In this document: positions 23,885 to 29,764 of the stretch, piece after piece
Layout: each line of letters begins with the position of its first letter
Numbering within the stretch: the first letter of the stretch is position 1
IMG/VR virus record: IMGVR_UViG_3300047557_002984
Location: 1 to 64,000 of that record
From: a virus
DNA: 64,000 bases
Strand: one strand, 5' to 3'
Notes under the pieces: generated by a model
Database searches by the model: none
Seen by the model: only the letters and a program-made list of their open reading frames with translations
What the model was told of the DNA's origin: nothing
Position numbers and translations under genes: made by a program

Positions 23885-24529
23885 TCAATCTTCGTCTAAA
23901 AATTCCGGCGCGATTCCCTCCGACACAGCTTCCACCTCCGGCGCAGCCTTCACGCGCGGGCGCAACTCCACGCGCACCGCTTGCAAGCGCCGCTGGCGCG
24001 CATCTTCCGCAACCTGCTGGGCGGCATCAGACACCCGAAATCCGTACTGTTGCGCGAAATCTAGCACCGCCTCATAGCTCTCTGGCGGCACGGCCACGCA
24101 CGGCTTGTCATATCTCGCGCCGGGCAGCTTGATCGCGTGCCGGTACATGTCATCGCCGCGCCGATACTCAATGTAAAACCAGCCCGCCCGCGCTCCCTTG
24201 ATCAGCTTCGTCACCCAGCGCGTTTGTTCATCCTGGTACTGCCCCGCCGCGATGCGCTCCACATCGTAATCATCCGGCACGGCCACCACGAACCCCTTGC
24301 TCAGCAGCTTGTATGCCGCCTCTATCAACCGATCCGGGAGCGGCCCGTTGCGCAAGGTGATCTGGCGCTCGCGTCGCATTTCCTGCTCGTTCCAGCGCAG
24401 GTTTAAGTTGTAGGCAATGTCGCGCAACACATCGTCGCGTTGCGCGAATTTCAGGCACAGCAAGTCGCCGACCGCGTAAAGCTCGGCAATCGTCTCCGTG
24501 CGCGGATTGTCTGGCCGCAAGGTAATCAT
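23885..24529 (-). CDS. Phage protein, possibly helicase-associated
   Basis: 214 residues. 'LKFAQRDDVLRDIAYNLNLRWN', given here in part, 'LLSKGFVVAVPDDYDVERIA' and 'YEAVLDFAQQYGFRVSDAA' remind me of domains that precede SNF2 helicase cores in phage proteins, and a helicase remnant lies two genes downstream. This link is inference. Preceded by a promoter, a short leader and a terminator. Confidence 0.6.
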   Translation of the reverse strand: MITLRPDNPRTETIAELYAVGDLLCLKFAQRDDVLRDIAYNLNLRWNEQEMRRERQITLRNGPLPDRLIEAAYKLLSKGFVVAVPDDYDVERIAAGQYQDEQTRWVTKLIKGARAGWFYIEYRRGDDMYRHAIKLPGARYDKPCVAVPPESYEAVLDFAQQYGFRVSDAAQQVAEDARQRRLQAVRVELRPRVKAAPEVEAVSEGIAPEFLDED

Positions 24530-24565
24530 GGGGCGATTTTACCCTAACCTGGCTTGGGCTGGTAG

Positions 24566-24607
24566 CAAAAAAAATAATCCCGCGCACTTTTTCTCGCACG
24601 CGGGATT
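24566..24607 (-). terminator. Intrinsic terminator
   Basis: Minus strand: perfect 9-bp stem AATCCCGCG/CGCGGGATT with a 14-nt loop, followed by A then eight T. It ends the leader transcript below and any read-through from the DUF559 gene. Confidence 0.88.
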
Positions 24608-24657
24608 GCGCATTTCGTGAGCCAGCCTTTCGGCACCCACCGCCAGCGCAGGCGAAC
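24566..24657 (-). ncRNA. Candidate 90-nt small RNA or attenuator leader
   Basis: Between a promoter (24664-24691) and the terminator there is about 90 nt with no credible ORF. It can form a hairpin capped by GAAA (GCC-GAAA-GGC inside GTGGGT/GGCTCAC). The same order of promoter, structured leader and terminator occurs upstream of the scaffold gene. Confidence 0.4.
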
Positions 24658-24663
24658 GCGGCT

Positions 24664-24691
24664 ATGATAGCAGATCGCGCCGCGCGGGCAA
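24664..24691 (-). promoter_or_regulatory. Leftward promoter between the DUF559 gene and 24529
   Basis: Minus strand TTGCCC (24686-24691), 16-nt spacer, TATCAT (24664-24669). It lies just after the stop of the DUF559 gene. Motif match only. Confidence 0.4.
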
Positions 24692-24743
24692 CTCAGTAAA
24701 GCGAACTATCCGCGATGCCAAATTCCCGGCGAATATCCGCCAA

Positions 24744-25487
24744 CTAGGCCATCTCTGATCGAAGCCTATTAAGCACGGCTGACACATCGGCTAAAACTTC
24801 CTCGTTCGTGAACCGAATAACCCGATAACCAACACGCCTTAAATGCTCATCACGCTGGTTGTCGTAACCTTCTCTGCCATTATGAAAAGACCCGTCTATT
24901 TCCACGATGATTTTATGATCAGCGATTAAAAAATCGGCAATGTATCCATATACGGGAATCTGGGGAGCAATCCCTTGTAGCTTTTGCGATTTACAGGCTA
25001 ACCAAAAACATTCCTCGGCTGGGGTTAAATTCCGACGCATTCGATTAGCAAACTTCGCCTTTTCAGGCTTGCATTTGCTTTGCATGTCCCGCAATTCCGC
25101 AACCTGATCCCTTGATAGCTTAGCTTGACCATATCCAATTTGAGGAACAGCATCGCCCCTGGTCGTGTAACCGCCCTTATTATTTTCAGTTTCCAAGATG
25201 AATGTATATTCCCAGCTAATCCGATCTCTTTCATTGTCGGCTGATGGCATAAACCGCACTCGCTTTAAATGCTGCTTGCCTTCCAGTTCTTTTAAGACTT
25301 TTTGCAGCTTTTCTTTTCCCCAGCCAGTCTTAACCCTGAGCCAGCTCATGTAAAACTGCCAGTTCTTTGGCAAGACAGACACCATCGCCAAAAGAAAGCG
25401 AGCATCTGATGATAGACAGGTATCTAGCATCACATCAGACGATACGATGCCAAAACCGTTAGATTTTCTCTCAACCTTACAAATCAT
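24744..25487 (-). CDS. Winged-helix domain fused to DUF559 endonuclease-like domain
   Basis: 247 residues; ATG at 25487 with AGGAGAAGG. Residues 1-115 look like a replication-type winged helix ('FLLAMVSVLPKNWQFYMSWL', 'KEKLQKVLKELEGKQHLKRV'). Residues 140-247 are DUF559 (Vsr-like PD-(D/E)XK fold): 'RRNLTPAEECFWLACKSQKL', 'VYGYIADFLIADHKIIVEID' with the DF...EID catalytic pair, 'HNGREGYDNQRDEHLRRVGY', 'VIRFTNEEVL'. Monocistronic between terminator and intergenic region. Could act as an initiator-associated nuclease, a mobile endonuclease or exclusion factor; unusual fusion. Confidence 0.85.
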   Translation of the reverse strand: MICKVERKSNGFGIVSSDVMLDTCLSSDARFLLAMVSVLPKNWQFYMSWLRVKTGWGKEKLQKVLKELEGKQHLKRVRFMPSADNERDRISWEYTFILETENNKGGYTTRGDAVPQIGYGQAKLSRDQVAELRDMQSKCKPEKAKFANRMRRNLTPAEECFWLACKSQKLQGIAPQIPVYGYIADFLIADHKIIVEIDGSFHNGREGYDNQRDEHLRRVGYRVIRFTNEEVLADVSAVLNRLRSEMA

Positions 25488-25548
25488 TTGTCCTTCTCCT
25501 GCGTAAAACATTGAAGAAGGCTAAAGAGGCAAGAATGGCAGTGGATTT

Positions 25549-25579
25549 TTGACAAAGCGAGAAAAGGCCGTGTTAGTAT
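25549..25579 (+). promoter_or_regulatory. Rightward promoter of a possible small RNA
   Basis: TTGACA (25549-25554, perfect) and TAGTAT (25574-25579) with a 19-nt spacer. No ORF begins downstream before the hairpin at 25623-25650. It faces away from the DUF559 gene. Confidence 0.4.
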
Positions 25580-25584
25580 CCATC

Positions 25585-25658
25585 CGCTAACAATCTCTCT
25601 TTAACCGTGAATTGTTAGCAACGGCCCTTGAAGGTAGCAGTTCAAGGGCCATCGCTTT
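25585..25658 (+). ncRNA. Candidate 75-nt small RNA with two hairpins
   Basis: Following the promoter there are two perfect inverted repeats: GCTAACAAT/ATTGTTAGC (25586-25594 with 25611-25619) and GGCCCTTGAA/TTCAAGGGCC (25623-25632 with 25641-25650), the second followed by TTTT at 25655. This looks like a short terminated transcript. The first repeat could instead be an operator for the divergent DUF559 gene. The rest of 25659-25750 shows nothing. Confidence 0.45.
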
Positions 25659-25754
25659 TCCCGCACATTATACCAAAAACTACCGAAAATAGAGCAAGAA
25701 AAAGGCCACCCGTAACGAGCGCACCACTCCCGCTCCAACGATTCACCGCTCTTT

Positions 25755-25862
25755 TTTTTTTCGTGTTTAATAATTTTCCACTTGCATTTTTACAAGTAAA
25801 AGGCTATTATCTGCCTGTCGGTGAGGACAACGAAACAACAACCGCTAACAAGGAGCACGACA
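25755..25862 (+). promoter_or_regulatory. Promoter/operator/leader cassette, copy 3
   Basis: TTGCAT (25782-25787), 17-nt spacer, TATTAT (25805-25810), with ACTTG...CAAGT over the spacer and an upstream T-rich block that matches copies 1 and 2. Leader CTGCCTGTCGGTGAGGACAA, ending AAGGAGCACGACA before ATG at 25863. Confidence 0.75.
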
Positions 25863-26087
25863 ATGACAGACCTGATGACACGCAAAGCAAACCTCGAAAA
25901 TCAACTTTCCCAGATCGCAGGCGTTTCCGTCGAAGTGACCGTGCGCGGGCTGCGCGCCTTCACCTTCAGCTTTGAAACCGTGAACGCGGAAGCGGTCGCC
26001 GCTATTGAAAAGTACTTCGGCGACCTCGCCAAGCTGGAAGTCGAAGTGGACGAAGAATGCGGCACATTCATTTACGCCACGGTCTAA
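25863..26087 (+). CDS. Small acidic protein behind promoter cassette 3
   Basis: 74 residues, 'NLENQLSQIAGVSVEVTVRG' then 'FETVNAEAVAAIEKYFG', ending in an acidic strand. A ferredoxin-like beta-alpha-beta pattern is plausible. Monocistronic: ended by a bidirectional terminator. Unknown function; possible early host-takeover protein because of its promoter. Confidence 0.7.
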   Translation: MTDLMTRKANLENQLSQIAGVSVEVTVRGLRAFTFSFETVNAEAVAAIEKYFGDLAKLEVEVDEECGTFIYATV

Positions 26088-26106
26088 AACGCCGGGCGTG
26101 CAAAAG

Positions 26107-26134
26107 AAAAGGCCACCCGCGAAGGTGGCCTTTT
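26107..26134. terminator. Bidirectional terminator between convergent genes
   Basis: AAAA-GGCCACC-cgcgaa-GGTGGCC-TTTT is symmetric, so it works on both strands: for the plus gene ending at 26087 and the minus gene ending at 26138. Confidence 0.9.
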
Positions 26135-26137
26135 CTG

Positions 26138-26389
26138 TTAAGCGGCGTCTGAATGAGTGCTCAGCAGTTCCGGCTGACTGAGCAATTTATTGATCGCTCT
26201 TGAACACTCCCGGTCAGCATCCGTAACTAATCCCTGGCCAGTCTTCAAGAATCCCACCAGCCAAGCCTGACGCTGCTCAATTTCACCGGGCCGGGGTTTA
26301 TATTCTCCGTTTGCAGCTTGTGCGATCATGCTCAAATGAGCCAGCGCAATCGGCAGATAGTCAGCCTGCGTAAGATTTGCGGTTTCCAA
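26138..26389 (-). CDS. Small protein, unknown function
   Basis: 83 residues, TTG start with AAGGAGAAACAAA upstream. Helical ('YLPIALAHLSMIAQAANGEY'). The last 15 residues 'SQPELLSTHSDAA' come from a 40-bp repeat shared with the start of the gene at 26783. Last gene of the small membrane-protein cluster. Confidence 0.65.
   Translation of the reverse strand: METANLTQADYLPIALAHLSMIAQAANGEYKPRPGEIEQRQAWLVGFLKTGQGLVTDADRECSRAINKLLSQPELLSTHSDAA
26142..26181. repeat. 40-bp direct repeat, copy 1
   Basis: Matches 26740-26779 at 38 of 40 positions. Both copies include TGAGTGCTCAGC. The copies sit in different genes, at the end of one and near the start of the other, so this is a duplicated DNA segment. 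Confidence 0.8.
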
Positions 26390-26783
26390 TTTGTTTCTCC
26401 TTGGCTAGCAAGCCGGATTGCTCCAAACTTTTCCAATTAAAATATCCCGCCAACGGAAAAGCTGAGTTATCCGCAGACGTGCGATCTGGCTTTCGACTGA
26501 GTACCCACAAATACGAAATCCCATACTCAGTTTCGGCGATGTTATACCCCGGATAGCGGCGAATGAGCCACCCCTTTCTAACACGACTACGCTTCCACTT
26601 TGACCGATTGAACGGCTCGACAGTCAGTTTTTCCTTATATCGTGTTAAATCAGTCACTTGCGCGACAGGCTGAGCACTCAGTTTGGGCCAAGCTGAGCAC
26701 TCAGTTTGGGCTACATCAGCCGCCGCTTGTTGTAGGTCAGCGGCGTCTGAATGAGTGCTCAGCGATTCCGGCTGACTGACCAC
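26361..26783 (-). CDS. Protein with repeat-encoded N-terminus, unknown function
   Basis: 140 residues from GTG at 26783 with AGGTGGGG upstream. The N-terminal 45 residues are encoded by repeats (see 26669-26779). The C-terminal part ('KWKRSRVRKGWLIRRYPGYN', 'YGISYLWVLSRKPD') looks like a conserved basic beta-rich domain. The frame is open much further upstream, but that part overlaps better-supported small genes. Overlaps the next gene by 29 nt. Confidence 0.55.
   Translation of the reverse strand: MVSQPESLSTHSDAADLQQAAADVAQTECSAWPKLSAQPVAQVTDLTRYKEKLTVEPFNRSKWKRSRVRKGWLIRRYPGYNIAETEYGISYLWVLSRKPDRTSADNSAFPLAGYFNWKSLEQSGLLAKEKQIGNRKSYAG
26669..26711. repeat. Two iteron-like repeats with 23-bp period
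   Basis: GCTGAGCACTCAGTTTGGGC occurs at 26669-26688 and 26692-26711, 23 bp apart, so the copies are read in different codon phases. The core TGAGTGCTCAGC also occurs, inverted, at 26752-26763 and 26154-26165. This points to selection on DNA (protein-binding sites), not on protein. Confidence 0.7.
26740..26779. repeat. 40-bp direct repeat, copy 2
   Basis: Partner of 26142-26181 with two mismatches; see that entry. It overlaps the start region of the gene at 26361-26783. Confidence 0.8.
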
Positions 26784-26794
26784 TTGCCCCCCAC

Positions 26795-27052
26795 CTAAAC
26801 CCGCCGCGCCAGCCACGCCCGCACGGTCAGCTTGGGGCAACTGTCCGGCATCGTCACCCAGCCGCTCAGCACCCAAAGTTCCACCAGAACCACCGCCAGC
26901 AGGAAGGCCCGGCACGCCCACACCGTCAAACGATGCCCCCAAAACCTTGTGGAAATTTTCGCCCATCGCTGACGCAGGGGAAGTGTCGCCCGGTGCGGTT
27001 TGCGGCGAACCTGGGGCGATTTCCGCCGCAGCGTTGGCGCTCCCTTCCCCAC
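26795..27052 (-). CDS. Basic single-pass membrane protein
   Basis: 85 residues, GTG immediately after the previous TAG. Strongly basic N-terminal 40 residues then one membrane helix ('RAFLLAVVLVELWVLSGWV') and a basic tail. Positive-inside rule predicts a cytoplasmic N-terminus. Third or fourth gene of a chain of tiny membrane proteins. Confidence 0.6.
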   Translation of the reverse strand: MGKGAPTLRRKSPQVRRKPHRATLPLRQRWAKISTRFWGHRLTVWACRAFLLAVVLVELWVLSGWVTMPDSCPKLTVRAWLARRV

Positions 27053-27124
27053 CTAGTAGCCCCCCATTTTTAGCAAGCTGTGGGCGATTTCCCACAGCCG
27101 CCAGAGAATCGTCACCATTCGCAT
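27053..27124 (-). CDS. Possible 23-residue peptide
   Basis: ATG at 27124 with AGGAAG upstream; aromatic amphipathic peptide 'MVTILWRLWEIAHSLLKMGG'. Its TAG abuts the GTG of the next gene. Short, so uncertain. Confidence 0.35.
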   Translation of the reverse strand: MRMVTILWRLWEIAHSLLKMGGY

Positions 27125-27181
27125 TGCTTTCTTCCTGGGGCACAGGTTGAAAATGATTTTCAAAATTAGCGCGGCCCTGCC

Positions 27182-27286
27182 CTATCGCCCCCACAACGCC
27201 AGCGCCAGAAGGCAGAGCAGCAGGATCGCCACAAAGGCCGTCTGAATCCGCCGCGCTGGTTTCGATGGCGGGAAGTCGGGAAGCAT
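27182..27286 (-). CDS. 34-residue membrane peptide
   Basis: ATG follows the previous TAA directly. Basic N-terminus (PSKPARRIQT) then one membrane helix 'AFVAILLLCLLALALWG'. Coupled to the upstream 49-residue gene. Confidence 0.55.
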   Translation of the reverse strand: MLPDFPPSKPARRIQTAFVAILLLCLLALALWGR

Positions 27287-27436
27287 TTAGAGCCTCGCCA
27301 GCATCGCCACGATGGCGGCTGCTACCATTCCCCAGCCCATCAGCCACACCGCCAGCAGGATCAACGCCAGCGGGCGCTTCTTCAGCCGTTGCCACGACGC
27401 CCGCACTTCTGCCCGGTTCTGTTCTCGTCTCGTCAT
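27287..27436 (-). CDS. 49-residue membrane protein
   Basis: ATG at 27436 with a strong AAGGAGAAAG. Charged N-terminus (MTRREQNRAEVRASWQRLKK) and one long membrane helix ('LILLAVWLMGWGMVAAAIVA'). First of a run of tiny membrane-protein genes that all lie in frames other than a 344-codon open frame covering the same bases. Confidence 0.65.
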   Translation of the reverse strand: MTRREQNRAEVRASWQRLKKRPLALILLAVWLMGWGMVAAAIVAMLARL

Positions 27437-27499
27437 TCGCTTTCTCCTTGTTTCGCGCCGCCAGCGGGGCGGGGTGAACGCCCGCTGTGACTGACGGCG

Positions 27500-28366
27500 C
27501 TAATTTTTTGGGCCGACGGTAAAGTTTTGGCCGGGCGTGGTCTGGTTGCTCGGTTGCGGTGCTGGCGTGGCGAAACCAAGCGGTTGCGGGCGCTGTGGCG
27601 CTTGCGGGACGGGCTGAACTTCCTCCACGTCCGGCGTCCCGTTGTCGTCCCTGTCTACGTGCGGCTGTGCGGCACGAGCAAAGGCCATCGTGATTGCCAG
27701 CACCAGCGCAGCCAGGGAAGGCAAAAGCGCGTACATGCCGCCGTTGACGTACCAGTCAGGCAGGAAGGTGGACGGCTTTGTTTTTTCCGCCGTCTCCTTC
27801 AGAGATTCTTGCCCGCTCTGCACAATGGTTTCGCCGATCTCCTTGCCTTGTCCCAAAGCACGCCGGGCGGTGTTGTGCTGCCCAACGCCGTTCAGCTTTT
27901 GCGCGACCTCGCCTGACGACGTAACCGCAGCCGTAACGCCCGCGCTTACAATCGCCGCTTGGCCCTCAGATACGCTTTTGAGCATCTGAACGCGCTCTTT
28001 GCTGGATGACTCATACTTCAGCACGGCCCCGGAATGTACGACCTCTGCAATCAGCAGCAGCCAGGACATCCAGAAGCACCAGTTGACCAGCCGGACAACC
28101 GTGGGGTGTGATCTGTGGACACGGCGCGCGCCAATATCGTCCACGAACAATTCCCAGCAGGTCAGGATAAGCGCGACAGCGGGCAAGAGCAGAAGACCAG
28201 CCTTAGCCAAAAAGCCATAGGTGCCCTCTCCCATCACGCTTTCAATATGCGACCAAAGCACCGACGTGGTAGCCACGAGTGCCAGCGTGAAAAACGCAAA
28301 CGTTGCAATCACGCGCTGATTGCGAAACGTCGTCACGCGATTCGGATTTTCAGATTGATTCACCAT
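27500..28366 (-). CDS. Multi-pass membrane protein
   Basis: 288 residues, GAGGTGA upstream of ATG. Four hydrophobic segments: about residues 20-38, 52-70, 92-108 and 210-230, with a soluble coiled region between the third and fourth and a Pro/Gln-rich C-terminus. Resembles membrane proteins found in phage accessory regions (possible superinfection exclusion), but no family is recognised. Confidence 0.7.
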   Translation of the reverse strand: MVNQSENPNRVTTFRNQRVIATFAFFTLALVATTSVLWSHIESVMGEGTYGFLAKAGLLLLPAVALILTCWELFVDDIGARRVHRSHPTVVRLVNWCFWMSWLLLIAEVVHSGAVLKYESSSKERVQMLKSVSEGQAAIVSAGVTAAVTSSGEVAQKLNGVGQHNTARRALGQGKEIGETIVQSGQESLKETAEKTKPSTFLPDWYVNGGMYALLPSLAALVLAITMAFARAAQPHVDRDDNGTPDVEEVQPVPQAPQRPQPLGFATPAPQPSNQTTPGQNFTVGPKN

Positions 28367-28466
28367 TCACCTCGAAGTTGAGGCGATGAAGGCGGGCCGT
28401 TGCGGAAGATGTTGCGGGTCGGATACAATGAAATCCGCTGCAAAGCTGCGCTCCATCGCAGTTTAT

Positions 28467-28503
28467 GGCTCCCGATAGCGCCTTGTAATCACTATCGGGA
28501 GCC
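28467..28503. other. 12-bp perfect inverted repeat
   Basis: GGCTCCCGATAG (28467-28478) and CTATCGGGAGCC (28492-28503) with a 13-nt spacer, no T-tract. Possible operator or RNA hairpin upstream of the membrane-protein gene. The rest of 28367-28547 shows nothing clear. Confidence 0.5.
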
Positions 28504-28547
28504 GCAGCGGTGATGATACACCTTTTGCCAAATTCCCGAAAGATGCA

Positions 28548-28571
28548 AAAGGCCAGCCGAAGCCAGCCTTT
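28548..28571 (-). terminator. Terminator of the anti-CRISPR unit
   Basis: Minus strand 10-bp stem (two G-T pairs) closed by TTCG, AAAGGCTGGC/GCTGGCCTTT, followed by a short T-rich stretch. It starts 7 nt after the stop of the gene at 28578. Confidence 0.75.
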
Positions 28572-28577
28572 CCATTC

Positions 28578-28808
28578 TCACTTTTTCTTTTTCTTCGGTT
28601 TCGGCCCTGAACCGGGCCGCGCCCCGCCGCGCTGTCTCGGTGGCAGGTCGAGCGCAAGGCGCACGATGTTCTGGTTGGTCAGCGCCGCGAAGGCGACATC
28701 ATCCAGATCGGGCGCGTTTGCGCGTGCGCGCGGGCAGATGATGTCGCGCCATTCGGCGGCGGTGAAGCGGAGCTTCTCCACGATGATGGATTCTTTTAAT
28801 GTTCCCAT
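28578..28808 (-). CDS. Small basic-tailed protein in the anti-CRISPR unit
   Basis: 76 residues. Helical N-terminal 50 residues ('IIVEKLRFTAAEWRDIICPR') and a Gly/Pro/Lys tail ending KPKKKKK. It starts 4 nt after the DUF1874 stop. The basic tail suggests nucleic-acid binding. Not recognised. Confidence 0.65.
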   Translation of the reverse strand: MGTLKESIIVEKLRFTAAEWRDIICPRARANAPDLDDVAFAALTNQNIVRLALDLPPRQRGGARPGSGPKPKKKKK

Positions 28809-28812
28809 TTGC

Positions 28813-29334
28813 TTAAATCACAGCCACCCGCTCAATCCCCTTGGCGGTAAAGGTAAATTCCTCGCCGCCCGCAACCTGAACCTCTTTCCCTCCATCAGAC
28901 GCGAAGCCAAGCAAGGGCTCTTGGCTTAACCTAGTATCAAGCAGGACAGGGCAACCATCTGCAAGATTTCGCGGCATATCTTGCGGCTTCCACCATCGAA
29001 GCGAAAACAGGTTGAATGTGATGAGCGCGCCAAAGGTAAATCCAATGGCGTGGCACTCTTCTGCTGTTAGAATTTTGCCTTCGGGCGGTCGCCCGTTGAG
29101 CTTGAAGACAATCGCCACATCTCCAAGCCGCTGCTTATATTGAATGCGATTTACCGGAACATCTTGCCCTAGCAACTCAGAGAGAATCTGCGCTGTGGCA
29201 TCGTGGCCGATGGCCGATGTCACCGTGGCGCTTGGCTGATTTACCAGCCACTGCGCTTGTTGCAATGTCAGCGGGGCATAAACGGACGCCCCGTGCGTTG
29301 TCAGGATTGACGTGTTCAGTAATGCGATGTTCAT
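28813..29334 (-). CDS. DUF1874 protein, AcrIII-1-like viral ring nuclease (anti-CRISPR)
   Basis: 173 residues. The first ~105 follow the DUF1874 (STIV B116-like) family: 'MNIALLNTSILTTHGASVYA', 'TSAIGHDATAQILSELLG', 'VPVNRIQYKQRLGDVAIVFK', 'LNGRPPEGKILTAEE'. In AcrIII-1 (SIRV1 gp29) I recall His47, Arg85 and Glu88 as active-site residues; here His44, Arg82 and Glu85 have identical spacing. AcrIII-1 cleaves cyclic tetra-adenylate and so silences type III CRISPR signalling. Residues 106-173 are an extra C-terminal region not present in the short family members. Sits in its own three-gene transcription unit with promoter and terminator. Family assignment strong; activity is inference. Confidence 0.88.
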   Translation of the reverse strand: MNIALLNTSILTTHGASVYAPLTLQQAQWLVNQPSATVTSAIGHDATAQILSELLGQDVPVNRIQYKQRLGDVAIVFKLNGRPPEGKILTAEECHAIGFTFGALITFNLFSLRWWKPQDMPRNLADGCPVLLDTRLSQEPLLGFASDGGKEVQVAGGEEFTFTAKGIERVAVI

Positions 29335-29372
29335 GATTCTCCTTTACTTCGCAGTATTACTTATGGGTTAAG

Positions 29373-29591
29373 TTACGCAGCAGGTGCTTTCTCTAAGCGC
29401 CAGACATTTCCGGGCACTTGCTGTCCGACCATGTCGGCGAGTAAAGCGGTGGCGTACACTACTGCTTCTTTTTGCCATTTACCACTAATGTTTAGAAATT
29501 CGCCTGTTTGAATGTTAACAACGCAAAAGCCCTGCTTTTGCGTTTCTGGCACGTTCGTTAATGCGCCCCGACTCAGTTCGTCGTGATACAT
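29373..29591 (-). CDS. First gene of the anti-CRISPR unit, unknown function
   Basis: 72 residues with AAGGAGAAATGT before ATG. 'QGFCVVNIQTGEFLNISGKW' then a helix 'AVVYATALLADMVGQ'. Not recognised. Co-transcribed with the DUF1874 gene, 38 nt apart, so a partner or a second counter-defence factor is possible. Confidence 0.65.
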   Translation of the reverse strand: MYHDELSRGALTNVPETQKQGFCVVNIQTGEFLNISGKWQKEAVVYATALLADMVGQQVPGNVWRLEKAPAA

Positions 29592-29662
29592 ACATTTCTC
29601 CTTGTTTTTTTACTGCGTCCTTGTTTCTCTCCGGCGACCCCATGCCGCCTTCGATGGTTTGC

Positions 29663-29690
29663 ATTATATTCAAAGTCGAACTTGAATCAA
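29663..29690 (-). promoter_or_regulatory. Promoter of the anti-CRISPR unit
   Basis: Minus strand TTGATT (29685-29690), 16-nt spacer, TATAAT (29663-29668, perfect). About 65 nt of leader precede the ATG at 29591. With the terminators at 29710 and 28548 this isolates the three genes. Confidence 0.65.
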
Positions 29691-29709
29691 GGGAAAAATG
29701 CGATTGCGC

Positions 29710-29741
29710 AAAAAAAAAAGAGCCAGCCCGAAGACTGGCCC
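29710..29741 (-). terminator. Terminator after the sliding clamp gene
   Basis: Minus strand 9-bp stem GGGCCAGTC/GGCTGGCTC with a TTCG loop and a run of ten T. Ends the replication operon. Confidence 0.9.
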
Positions 29742-29764
29742 TTGCACACCACCGCGCACCATCA

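Noticed and set aside
26361-27395. Single 344-codon open frame read as one Gly/Ala/Pro-rich protein
   Set aside because: Upstream part has no ribosome site or folded-domain features and conflicts with coupled small membrane-protein genes; only the last 140 codons are kept.
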